Below, piece after piece: positions 55,901-64,000 of a stretch of 64,000 bases of DNA (position 1 is its first letter; each line of letters begins with the position of its first letter). Position numbers and translations under genes: made by a program. The DNA comes from Tatumella ptyseos (GTDB taxonomy: Bacteria > Pseudomonadota > Gammaproteobacteria > Enterobacterales > Enterobacteriaceae): positions 372,001 through 436,000 of the forward strand of contig NZ_CP130649.1 of NCBI RefSeq assembly GCF_030552895.1, given 5' to 3'. The notes under the pieces were generated by a model. It was not told the origin of the DNA and ran no database searches. It saw nothing but the letters and a program-made list of their open reading frames with translations.

Positions 55901-57322
55901 ATGAAGAAATTTTGCTTGGTCACCTTAAGTCATTTAGTGATTCGGGGAGTGTTGGGGATCAGCATTATCACTAGCATTTCGGCGTTAGCTGATGAGTCGA
56001 TAATTAGTGCACAACAGATGATTGGTGAGGAGAAACTGCCAGACTTATATAGCGTCGCACCGAATGGCTCGGTGCAAAACGGTCAGCCTCTGGATATGTC
56101 AGCAGCCGTTGCGATGGCGGTAAATTGGCATCCCACCATCACACAAGCGGTGGGTAAATTATTTGAGCAGTCATCGAATGTCGATGTCGCCAAAGCAAAG
56201 TATTATCCGCAAGTAAATGCTGGAGTGAATAATGGCTACAGCAATACTTACATCAATAAAGGCTATTCGCCCTCAATCGATATCTCTCTTTCTCAGATGT
56301 TATATGACTTCGGTAAGGTCTCCAGTTCTGTACGTGCCGCCAATGCTGCGGTCGCTCAGCAACAGGCCGAAGTGATGCTAACCATCGACCAAGTTGCTCA
56401 CGATACCGCTTCAGCAGTGGTTCAGGTGCAGGGGTATCAGCAGCTGGTCACTATGGCCACTCAACAGCTCGACTCCTTAAAACAAATTGGTAACTTGATC
56501 CGGCAGCGTAATACTGAGGGAGCCAGTCCACTCTCCGATGTGGTACAAACCGATACTCGTATCGAGGGCGCTCAAGCAACCCTGATGCAATATCAAGCCT
56601 CCTTACAGCGCTGGCAGGCGACCCTTGCGACCTATATTGGCGTACAAGGGGTTAACCGAGTCACGCAAGATGTACCCGAAACACTGACGCGGGCTTGTGC
56701 GGTGCAGCATCCCGATTATCAGCTAATTCCATCGGTCTTAGCGGCGTGGGCGGGGGCGAATCAAGCACAAGCCGACGTCGATCATGCTAATGCCCAGATG
56801 ATGCCGACGATCTCCTTGGAACCTGAAGTCACCCACTATTTGAATAATCATTATTCAGGTAGTAGCGAGTTGGATAAAACCCAGTATACCGCCTCGATCC
56901 GAGTGCAAATGCCGCTCTATCAAGGTGGAGGGTTATCTGCCTCTCGTGAGGCAGCAGAGCATGCCTTATCCGCTGCGAATGCGGCGATCAAAGCCGCACA
57001 ATTAGAGGCTTATCAAAAATTGGCGACCTCACAAGATGAAGCGACAAACTTGGGGCAAACTTTGGTCATTCAACAGCGGCAACAAGCCTTGGGTGAAAAA
57101 ACCTTAGGGCTTTATCAAGACCAATATTTGCAATTAGGGACTCGCCCTCTACTCGATTTGTTGAACGTCGATCAAGAAATTTTCCAAGCTAAATTTAGCC
57201 AAGCCCAGACACTAGCACAACTTAACAGTTTACAACTCGATTGCCTGTTCAGTACCGGCATGATGCGTTCGGTATTCCGTCTTGATAACCGTCGAATTCA
57301 AGGAGTCGATATTCGCCCATGA
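55901..57322 (+). CDS. TolC-family outer-membrane protein of the adhesin exporter (LapE-like)
   Basis: Outer-membrane channel subunit of 473 residues with an N-terminal signal sequence (SIITSISALA). Typical TolC-family segments: LDMSAAVAMAVNWHPTITQA, VDVAKAKYYPQVNAGVNNGY, ISLSQMLYDFGKVSSSVRAA, and in the second half VQMPLYQGGGLSASREAAEH and GTRPLLDLLNVDQEIFQAK. As part of a dedicated type I system it forms the outer-membrane exit for the adhesin. It overlaps the ABC gene by 4 bases (ATGA). Confidence 0.9.
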   Translation: MKKFCLVTLSHLVIRGVLGISIITSISALADESIISAQQMIGEEKLPDLYSVAPNGSVQNGQPLDMSAAVAMAVNWHPTITQAVGKLFEQSSNVDVAKAKYYPQVNAGVNNGYSNTYINKGYSPSIDISLSQMLYDFGKVSSSVRAANAAVAQQQAEVMLTIDQVAHDTASAVVQVQGYQQLVTMATQQLDSLKQIGNLIRQRNTEGASPLSDVVQTDTRIEGAQATLMQYQASLQRWQATLATYIGVQGVNRVTQDVPETLTRACAVQHPDYQLIPSVLAAWAGANQAQADVDHANAQMMPTISLEPEVTHYLNNHYSGSSELDKTQYTASIRVQMPLYQGGGLSASREAAEHALSAANAAIKAAQLEAYQKLATSQDEATNLGQTLVIQQRQQALGEKTLGLYQDQYLQLGTRPLLDLLNVDQEIFQAKFSQAQTLAQLNSLQLDCLFSTGMMRSVFRLDNRRIQGVDIRP

Positions 57323-59463
57323 TAAATTACAACACTCAAACTCAACACGACGAATGGGTCGATGCCATCACATTGATTGCGAGACATTATCGACAATCCT
57401 TTTCACCGGGGGCGTTGTCTGCCGCCGTGCCATGGTTATCTGAACAAAGTCTGCAAACCAAGTTACAGCATCTTTCTCGACTCGCTGGGTTGAAATTTAC
57501 CTTATTGGATCAGTCGGAAAAGATTATTTCTGGGCTACGTTTGCCGCTGGTCGCCACCTTAAAAAACGGTTCGGTTGTCGTGATCGAAAGCTTCGATGGG
57601 CAAGATTGTGCTGGCGTACGTTTTATGGAAGAGGGCGGCCTAGTTAGCCAAATCAGCGTGACCGATCTACTCGAACAAACTGAGTGGGTCGTTGCTTTTC
57701 GTCCTATCGCACCAGTGAAAGATAGCCGTACTGTTCAATATTTTTCGACCTATACGCCTGACTGGTTGAAAAAGCTAATTATCAAAGACTTAAAGCCTTA
57801 TTTACATGTAATGGTCGCCTCTTTTGTGATCAACTTACTCGCGCTATCGGGGATTTTATTCTCGATGCAGGTCTACGATAGGGTGATTCCTGCACAATCT
57901 TATCCCACACTTTATGTCCTGTTTGGTGGGGTGATGATCTCAGTCATCTTTATGTTTATCTTAAAACTGGCCAGAGGACATATAACTGATCTACTGGCTA
58001 AGCGAGCCGATATTCGGGTTTCCGATCGCGTATTTGGTCATGCGCTACGCTTAAAAAATTCTGCCATTCCTCGTTCGACGGGGAGCTTTATCGCCCAAGT
58101 TCGTGAGATCGAGCAAATTCGTGAGATGGTGACCTCGCGTACCGTTTCCGTTCTGGTGGATCTCCCTTTTTTCTTACTGTTTCAACTGGTATTGGTGATC
58201 GTTTCGCCATGGTTGAGTTGGATTGCGCCCATCGCGGTAATTATTATGTTGGTGCCTGGACTGCTTTATCAAAAGAAACTGGCCCGTTTAGCCCAGCAGA
58301 ATCTACAAGAAGTGACATTGCGTAACGCTATTTTGGTGGAAAGTTTACAAGGCATCCAAGATATCAAATTAATGCAGGCCGAGAGCCGATTCCTTCAGCA
58401 ATGGAACAGCTATATCAGCATTACCGCGGAGTCTGGCGTAAAAACGCGTCAATTAACCCATGGCCTGGTTGCCTGGGGCACAACGATCCAAAGTTTGGTC
58501 TACGCGGCCGTCGTTGTGGTGGGTGCGCCGCTGGTGATTAGTGGAGATATTACTACCGGAGCCATGGTCGCAGCCTCGATGCTCTCGACACGAATGATCG
58601 CGCCGATGACAGCCCTCTGTGGGGTGCTTGCTCGTTGGCAGCAAGTGAAGGTGGCGAAACATAGTCTTGATCAACTGATGGCACTGCCTGTCGAAGATCA
58701 TCCCGATGAGATGAAGGTTCACCGGGCGCTTCTTCATGGAAACTATGAGCTGCAGCAAGCCACCTTTAGCTACGACCAAGAACATGAATCGATCCCTCTG
58801 CAAGTGAATAAACTCTCGATTGCCGCAGGTGAAAAAATTGCGTTATTGGGGCGGATGGGGGCTGGAAAATCGACGCTGTTACAAGCCTTGAGTGGTAACT
58901 TGGAGAAGGTCTCCGGCCAAGTGCGACTCGATGACTTGAGTTTAGAGCATATCGACATGGCAGATATGCGCAGGAATATCGGTTTACTGACGCAAGAGGC
59001 CCGTCTATTCCATGGCACCATTCGCGACAATCTATTACTGGGTCGCCCCACCAGTGATGACCAAGAGATCGTAGAAGTCTTAACCCTTACCGGTGCTATC
59101 GATTTCGTTCGACAACTTCCCTTAGGGTTAGAGCATCCGATTATGGAGGGGGGAACCGGGCTGTCCGGAGGGCAGCGCCAATCGTTATTATTGTCGCGAA
59201 CGCTATTACGCGATCCCAATATCGTGCTATTGGATGAACCCACGGCATCATTCGATGAGCCATCCGAAAAGCAGTTTATTGAGCGGCTTGAAAAATGGAT
59301 TGGTCATCGTACTTTAATTATCGCCACCCATCGTGCAGCTATCCTATCGCTCACCGAACGCGTTATTGTCTTAAAAGAGGGACGTATCGCCATGGACACT
59401 TCACGCGAAGAGTTATTCAAGACGAAAGGTAAAGAGGCTAGCCCTCAAGGAGCGACGTCATGA
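57319..59463 (+). CDS. Type I secretion ABC transporter with inactive C39-like domain (LapB-like)
   Basis: Inner-membrane exporter of 714 residues. The first ~130 residues look like a C39 peptidase-like domain lacking the catalytic Cys, as in RTX and LapA exporters that do not cleave a leader. Six membrane helices follow (FSMQVYDRVIPAQSYPTLYV is a family mark). The ATPase domain has GRMGAGKST, LSGGQRQSLLLSR and NIVLLDEPTASFDEPSE. It should recognise the adhesin's C-terminal signal. It overlaps its neighbours by 4 bases on both sides. Confidence 0.92.
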   Translation: MINYNTQTQHDEWVDAITLIARHYRQSFSPGALSAAVPWLSEQSLQTKLQHLSRLAGLKFTLLDQSEKIISGLRLPLVATLKNGSVVVIESFDGQDCAGVRFMEEGGLVSQISVTDLLEQTEWVVAFRPIAPVKDSRTVQYFSTYTPDWLKKLIIKDLKPYLHVMVASFVINLLALSGILFSMQVYDRVIPAQSYPTLYVLFGGVMISVIFMFILKLARGHITDLLAKRADIRVSDRVFGHALRLKNSAIPRSTGSFIAQVREIEQIREMVTSRTVSVLVDLPFFLLFQLVLVIVSPWLSWIAPIAVIIMLVPGLLYQKKLARLAQQNLQEVTLRNAILVESLQGIQDIKLMQAESRFLQQWNSYISITAESGVKTRQLTHGLVAWGTTIQSLVYAAVVVVGAPLVISGDITTGAMVAASMLSTRMIAPMTALCGVLARWQQVKVAKHSLDQLMALPVEDHPDEMKVHRALLHGNYELQQATFSYDQEHESIPLQVNKLSIAAGEKIALLGRMGAGKSTLLQALSGNLEKVSGQVRLDDLSLEHIDMADMRRNIGLLTQEARLFHGTIRDNLLLGRPTSDDQEIVEVLTLTGAIDFVRQLPLGLEHPIMEGGTGLSGGQRQSLLLSRTLLRDPNIVLLDEPTASFDEPSEKQFIERLEKWIGHRTLIIATHRAAILSLTERVIVLKEGRIAMDTSREELFKTKGKEASPQGATS

Positions 59464-60677
59464 GTCAATCAACAACCTCCAATAAGGGCTATTTACCTTA
59501 CGATCCCACTGAAATCTTGAGTGGCGGTGAAATGGACGAAGCGCATATCGTCAAGTCAGCGTATCTCATAGCGATTCTCGCGGTGTTAGTGATTATCTTC
59601 GGCGTTTGGGCCTGGTTTGGCCAAGTCGATGAAGTCTCGACCGGTACAGGAAAGGTCATCCCCAGCTCACGCGAGCAAGTGTTGCAGTCACTGGATGGTG
59701 GGGTACTCACAGAGTTACCGGTACAAGAAGGTCAGCGTGTGAAGTTGGGGCAGGTGGTTGCACGATTGGATCCGACGCGTAGCGAGTCTAACGTTGGAGA
59801 GAGCGAAGCGAAATACCGGGCCTCGTTAGCTGCGAGCATCCGTTTGGATGCGGAAGTGAATAATCGTCCACTCGTCTTTCCAGCGAGCTTACAGTCTTAC
59901 CCTGATTTGTTAGCCGCAGAGACGCACCTCTATCAAAGCCGCCGTGATCAGTTAACCCAATCGATGAGACAGCTACAAGACTCGATGTCGCTGATTAATC
60001 GTGAACTCACTATCACTCAACGCTTGGCGAAAACCGGTGCAGCCAGTAGTGTGGAAGTGCTGAGGTTGCAGCAACAGCAATCGGATATTGCGTTAAAGAT
60101 TACTGATTTAAAAACCCATTACTACGTGGACGCGCGCGAACAACTTTCTAAAGCCAATGCTGACGTAGCGTCATTAGCGGAGGTGGTTCGAGGGCGTAGC
60201 GATAGCGTGAGTCGGTTAACGATTCGCTCCCCGGTACAAGGGATTGTCAAAAATATCAAAGTGACCACCATTGGCGGGGTCATCGCACCGAATGGCGAAT
60301 TAATGGAAATCGTTCCCGTCGATGACCGTTTATTAATTGAAGCCCGTATCTCACCGCGAGATATTGCGTTTATTCATCCCGGTCAAAAGGCGATGGTAAA
60401 AATTACCGCCTACGATTACGCCATTTACGGTGGTCTTCCTGGTGTGGTTGAGACGATTTCACCGGATACTATTCAGGATGAGCAAAAGCCGGAAATCTAT
60501 TATTACCGTGTTTATATTCGCACTGACCATGATTCACTGGTCAATAAACGTGGTAAGCATTTTGCGATTAGCCCAGGAATGATTGCCACGGTTGATATTA
60601 AAACGGGTGAGAGAACGGTGATGGATTATTTAATCAAACCTTTCAACCGAGCAAGAGAAGCCCTGCGCGAACGTTAA
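59460..60677 (+). CDS. HlyD-family periplasmic adaptor (LapC-like)
   Basis: Membrane-fusion protein of 405 residues linking the ABC protein and the TolC-like channel. A single membrane helix near residue 31 (AYLIAILAVLVIIFGVWAWF) is followed by DEVSTGTGKVIPSSREQVLQ, a long coiled coil (roughly residues 120-240), lipoyl-type RSPVQGIVKNIKV and the C-terminal barrel ending PGMIATVDIKTGERTVMDYL. The order channel, ABC protein, adaptor is as in LapEBC-type systems. Confidence 0.92.
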   Translation: MSQSTTSNKGYLPYDPTEILSGGEMDEAHIVKSAYLIAILAVLVIIFGVWAWFGQVDEVSTGTGKVIPSSREQVLQSLDGGVLTELPVQEGQRVKLGQVVARLDPTRSESNVGESEAKYRASLAASIRLDAEVNNRPLVFPASLQSYPDLLAAETHLYQSRRDQLTQSMRQLQDSMSLINRELTITQRLAKTGAASSVEVLRLQQQQSDIALKITDLKTHYYVDAREQLSKANADVASLAEVVRGRSDSVSRLTIRSPVQGIVKNIKVTTIGGVIAPNGELMEIVPVDDRLLIEARISPRDIAFIHPGQKAMVKITAYDYAIYGGLPGVVETISPDTIQDEQKPEIYYYRVYIRTDHDSLVNKRGKHFAISPGMIATVDIKTGERTVMDYLIKPFNRAREALRER

Positions 60678-60710
60678 TCGATTTGCCACAATGTAAAGGA
60701 AACGCTAAAC

Positions 60711-63700
60711 ATGGCATTAAGTGATTTATTACAACAGGCGCATTTTGAAATGATGAGCCTAAATGTGCCCGAGCATACTGCTCCTCATCCTGCTTGCATA
60801 CTTTTCTTTAGTCTTAGCGATGGGAAACAGCGCGCATACACTCACATTTCAACGGGGAAAAATTTTAATCACGCTTGGACATCTGGTTCGCAATTTATTC
60901 AGCGGTATCGGCAACAACACGATCTTCAAATCTGTTGGTTACGAGTCGAGCGGGTCGATCATATCGAAGAGATGAGCTGGGCAGGGTTACAAGATAAGCT
61001 GGGTAAAACAAAGCGTAACTATTTCCGTTTCGGACTCAGCTTTGACCCAGACTTCACTCATGCCATCCTCGAACAAGAGTTAGCGGCGAATGCTATACTG
61101 TATGACGGTAAGGTGGGGGTAGCTACCCCTAATGCGACCAATCTCGATAGCTACGCTCGACGCCGGTTTTCCTGTTCGCTAGTCTGGCCAACTGAGCCCC
61201 AACAAAGGGTCTGGCGGTTTAAAACCCAGGCTGTTTTCTGCGATGCTTCAGGAACAAAAACGATTGAGCGCGAAGGTAAAGCGTCTGGATTTAGAAAAAT
61301 AGCCGAACCTTGGCAAGCGCATGTGCCGAACCTTATCAATCACTCTGCACAGTATCTCGCATCGCAAATTAAATCGACGGGTGAGTACCATTATGGTTGG
61401 TTTCCCTGTTTTGACCGCAAGATCAAATCTTATAACGCACTACGCCATGCCAGCTCGACCTATGCCCTTATCGAGGGATGGGAAGTCACGCAACAGCCCC
61501 AACAACGGCAAGCGATAGAGCGTGCTTTGGCGTATCTGACCCACGAGCTTATTCAACATAAAACCCTAGCGGATGGCCGGCAGGTGGCATTTTTAGTGGA
61601 TACAGGGGATGAGATAAAACTAGGTGGTAATGCGGTTAGTATCTTAGCCTATGCCAAATATACCGAAGTCACTGGCGATATGACCTATGTTCCGCTAATG
61701 GAAGCCTTAGCGGAAGGAATATTACTGATGCAAGATGAACAAGGTAAGTTCGTCCATGTCTTGGAAAACCACGATCTGTCAGTGAAGGAGCCTTTCCGAA
61801 TTATTTACTACGACGGGGAAGCGGCCTTCGCTTTAATGCGTCTTTATAAATTATCAGCTCAGGCGAAGTGGATTGAGAGTGTTGAGCGAGCATTCGAATA
61901 TTTTATTGAGAATAAACATTGGCAATTTCATGACCACTGGCTCAGCTATTGTGTTAATGAACTAACATTGTATCGGCCACTTGAAAAATATTTTAAGTTT
62001 GGCTTAGATAATGTCCGTGACCACTTGGATTTCATTCGTCACCGTGTCACGACTTACCCAACCTTACTTGAGTTAATGATGGCGGCGAATGCGATGATTA
62101 ATCGTATTCAATCTTCTGCTATACATCAGCACTTATTGAGTGATTTCCCACTCCAGCAGTTTACTGACGCATTAGAGTATCGTGCGCGCTATTTACTCAA
62201 TGGCTTTTTCTGGCCAGAACTGGCGATGTTTTTTAAAAATCCGGCCAGAATCGTTAATAGTTTCTTTATTCGTCACCACAGCTATCGCGTGCGCATCGAT
62301 GATGTCGAACATTATCTCTCCGGTTATGTTGCTTACGCCAAATATTACAGCCAACAACAGCAACCGTTGGTTAGCGTAAAAAAACCTGATCCCCGCTCCC
62401 GCACTCCTGTTTTTTTGTTAGAAAACTTACGTGAAGTTGGAAATGGTATTGAAGTGGCGGCACTGCGTCGCGCCATCTTGTTTCGTGAGCAACTCCAGAC
62501 AACACCTTGGATAGTGACGCTTCAATATAATGCATCGCTACTTACCACACTAAATCAACTTCGTGAGCGGGGACGACTGGCCGTGGAAGTCCCGGTAAAA
62601 AACCTTTATTTCGGGTTGGTTGAGTGTTTTCAGACTGGGCAAATCGAGGCACTAAGTCCCTTTGATGGCCAGTTTACACTACAGGTCGCTGCCAGCGAGG
62701 CGTGCCCCTTAGGTAAAAGAAGCTATCGGCTTGCGCAGGGGACGATTAAAATTGATGATTTTGTTGACCAAGCAGGAAACATTTTACTGCGTAGACATTG
62801 GCATATCCATAACGACTCATGGCAACTTAACCATATTGAAGTGAATGATCACTGCCAACGGCTTTTTACGACTGAAGAGCAATTCGCCACCTGGGCCCTA
62901 GAGAAGCAATTACCTCAAGCAGGACGTTGGCACTTTGTTATTGATAAGAATCGAGCGTGGCGAGATTTTGTCTTGTCTAAACCGAGTGAAAGAATGGATT
63001 GCTATCTTTCGGCGGTGATCCACTCTTCACACCTGCTGGGTAATGGGCAGCTAAAATCAACATATCGGCATCTTCTCGAGTCGCCAGACTGTGTCAATAA
63101 ACTGATCATCTTGACGCAGGAGCAGTACCAAGACTTATGCGCGCTAGGGATCCCTGCCGAATCTATGCAGGTTATCCCCAACCATTTGGACGGAGCGATT
63201 TTATACTCTGCGATCAAGAAGACACCTTCAAAACGGGTGGTTTATTTGGCCCGCTATTCTCCTGAAAAACAGCATGCATTGTTACTAGAGGTGTTCGAGC
63301 AAGTCCTTAAAGCTGTACCGGATGCAGAACTCTATACCTATGGGGTCGGAGGACTGCACGAAGTAATCGCTGATCTCGTTATCAAAAAAGGACTCAGTAA
63401 ATCAGTACAAATTAACGGTTACACATCGGATATTGCTTCGGTACACCAGCAGGCGTGCTGTGCGGTCTTGTGTTCAAATCAAGAAGGGCATCCCTTGTCG
63501 GCGATTGAGGCTATGGCTTTTGGCACCCCATTAGTCAGTTTTGCGACAAAGTATGGCCCGCGTGATATTTTGGCTGGTCAGCCTGCTGGATTGTTAGTGG
63601 ATGCGGGAGATAAAGACGCATTGGCTGCAGCCCTTATCCGACTTCTCCAAGATAGTGAACTGCAAACTCAGCTACAGCGTGGGGCTAAGGCCTGTGCACA

Positions 63701-63785
63701 GCGATATTCCAGTTCGCGTATCGCGCAAGCTTGGCAACAATGGTTACAGGCGAGTTATGGTTTACCTGTGTTAAATGAAGAATAG
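60711..63785 (+). CDS. Large glycosyltransferase: helical-barrel domain plus GT4 domain, candidate adhesin glycosyltransferase
   Basis: A 1,024-residue cytosolic protein with no secretion signal. The first ~590 residues contain an all-helical stretch like a six-hairpin barrel (HYGWFPCFDRKIKSYNALRH, IIYYDGEAAFALMRLYKL), preceded by a beta-rich start. The rest is a GT4-type retaining glycosyltransferase: VVYLARYSPEKQHALLLEVF, INGYTSDIASVHQQACC and the E-x7-E motif with Glu925 and Glu933 in NQEGHPLSAIEAMAFGTPL. The GT half resembles the TarM/GtfA/SdgB class that modifies Ser-rich polymers or proteins. It follows the exporter genes by 33 bp on the same strand, so the Ser-Asp tract is its most likely target; this is inference. 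Confidence 0.75.
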   Translation: MALSDLLQQAHFEMMSLNVPEHTAPHPACILFFSLSDGKQRAYTHISTGKNFNHAWTSGSQFIQRYRQQHDLQICWLRVERVDHIEEMSWAGLQDKLGKTKRNYFRFGLSFDPDFTHAILEQELAANAILYDGKVGVATPNATNLDSYARRRFSCSLVWPTEPQQRVWRFKTQAVFCDASGTKTIEREGKASGFRKIAEPWQAHVPNLINHSAQYLASQIKSTGEYHYGWFPCFDRKIKSYNALRHASSTYALIEGWEVTQQPQQRQAIERALAYLTHELIQHKTLADGRQVAFLVDTGDEIKLGGNAVSILAYAKYTEVTGDMTYVPLMEALAEGILLMQDEQGKFVHVLENHDLSVKEPFRIIYYDGEAAFALMRLYKLSAQAKWIESVERAFEYFIENKHWQFHDHWLSYCVNELTLYRPLEKYFKFGLDNVRDHLDFIRHRVTTYPTLLELMMAANAMINRIQSSAIHQHLLSDFPLQQFTDALEYRARYLLNGFFWPELAMFFKNPARIVNSFFIRHHSYRVRIDDVEHYLSGYVAYAKYYSQQQQPLVSVKKPDPRSRTPVFLLENLREVGNGIEVAALRRAILFREQLQTTPWIVTLQYNASLLTTLNQLRERGRLAVEVPVKNLYFGLVECFQTGQIEALSPFDGQFTLQVAASEACPLGKRSYRLAQGTIKIDDFVDQAGNILLRRHWHIHNDSWQLNHIEVNDHCQRLFTTEEQFATWALEKQLPQAGRWHFVIDKNRAWRDFVLSKPSERMDCYLSAVIHSSHLLGNGQLKSTYRHLLESPDCVNKLIILTQEQYQDLCALGIPAESMQVIPNHLDGAILYSAIKKTPSKRVVYLARYSPEKQHALLLEVFEQVLKAVPDAELYTYGVGGLHEVIADLVIKKGLSKSVQINGYTSDIASVHQQACCAVLCSNQEGHPLSAIEAMAFGTPLVSFATKYGPRDILAGQPAGLLVDAGDKDALAAALIRLLQDSELQTQLQRGAKACAQRYSSSRIAQAWQQWLQASYGLPVLNEE

Positions 63786-63796
63786 GGTTGAGTGGT

Positions 63797-64000
63797 ATGA
63801 CGCGGCACTGTTTTATTATCCGACATGCAGGCCAAGCTGAACGGTTAGCATTATTACTGCCGCAATTTAGACAATCTACGACGGCGGATTATTACGTCTT
63901 TGAGGAGCGGTTCGCCGATCCTCACTCGTTGACGCAACAACTGGCCCCTGACCACTGGCGAGTTGGGCGAGATTACTTATCTGCTAATCAATTGTATGCC
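63797..64000 (+). CDS. Start of a further protein, likely another glycosyltransferase (partial)
   Basis: Open frame from ATG 63797, 12 bases after the previous stop, running off the window (68 codons seen). It begins MTRHCFIIRHAGQAERLALL and contains FEERFADPHSLTQQLAPDHW. No motif can be assigned from this much. Position suggests it is co-transcribed with the glycosyltransferase and may act in the same modification pathway. Confidence 0.55.
   Translation, partial: MTRHCFIIRHAGQAERLALLLPQFRQSTTADYYVFEERFADPHSLTQQLAPDHWRVGRDYLSANQLYA

Overview
The window looks like the chromosome of a gammaproteobacterium of the Erwiniaceae/Enterobacterales. Many products read as close relatives of E. coli proteins (Fiu, RcnA/RcnR, HchA, Cbl, LpxP, GsiA-D, YbeM and the YgbI-N set), Fur-box promoters are present, and the base composition is moderate. 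A nectar- or plant-associated genus such as Rosenbergiella or Tatumella is a guess, not something the sequence proves.

Layout, left to right. 1-4.3 kb: the N-terminal part of the catecholate-siderophore receptor fiu behind a Fur box, then rcnR/rcnA nickel-cobalt efflux with its operator, a small DUF1289 protein and an SMR drug pump. 4.4-10 kb: carbonyl and quinone stress genes (hchA, a PIG3-type quinone reductase, a secreted cupin, a YahK-like alcohol dehydrogenase), a Nudix hydrolase and a membrane metallophosphoesterase. 10-16.2 kb: a Fur-regulated haem-uptake operon hmuRSTUV. 16.4-18.6 kb: a family-3 beta-glucosidase. 18.7-27 kb: a cbl-type LysR regulator next to a sulfur-salvage locus (two flavin monooxygenases, a GNAT, and an amino-acid-type ABC importer with two binding proteins). 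27-36.8 kb: yceI-like, lpxP, a GNAT, then glutathione import (gsiABCD) with a deaminated-glutathione amidase and a gamma-glutamylcyclotransferase-like protein. 36.9-38.6 kb: tRNA-Ile2 (CAU) followed by a small accessory patch with an orphan toxin-44 domain protein, a membrane-anchored candidate immunity protein and a frameshifted DUF1493 remnant. 38.7-44.7 kb: the L-threonate catabolic operon ltnD-otnK-otnC-otnI-ygbN with its DeoR regulator. 45-64 kb: a decayed ABC ATPase remnant, an AT-rich 0.9-kb gap, then a giant type-I-secreted adhesin, its TolC/ABC/HlyD secretion genes, a 1024-residue glycosyltransferase and the start of another gene.

The most notable system is at the right end. A BapA-type adhesin carries about 21 Ig-like repeats and then roughly 500 residues of pure Ser-Asp repeat. 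It is followed, in one directional cluster, by a dedicated type I exporter and a GT4-family glycosyltransferase. This resembles in logic the staphylococcal Sdr/ClfA adhesins, whose Ser-Asp stalks are glycosylated by SdgA/SdgB. I propose a Gram-negative, type-I-secreted, glycosylated Ser-Asp adhesin system. The adhesin reading frame is interrupted by several small indels, all inside near-identical repeats. Those look more like assembly or consensus errors than true decay, but this needs raw reads.
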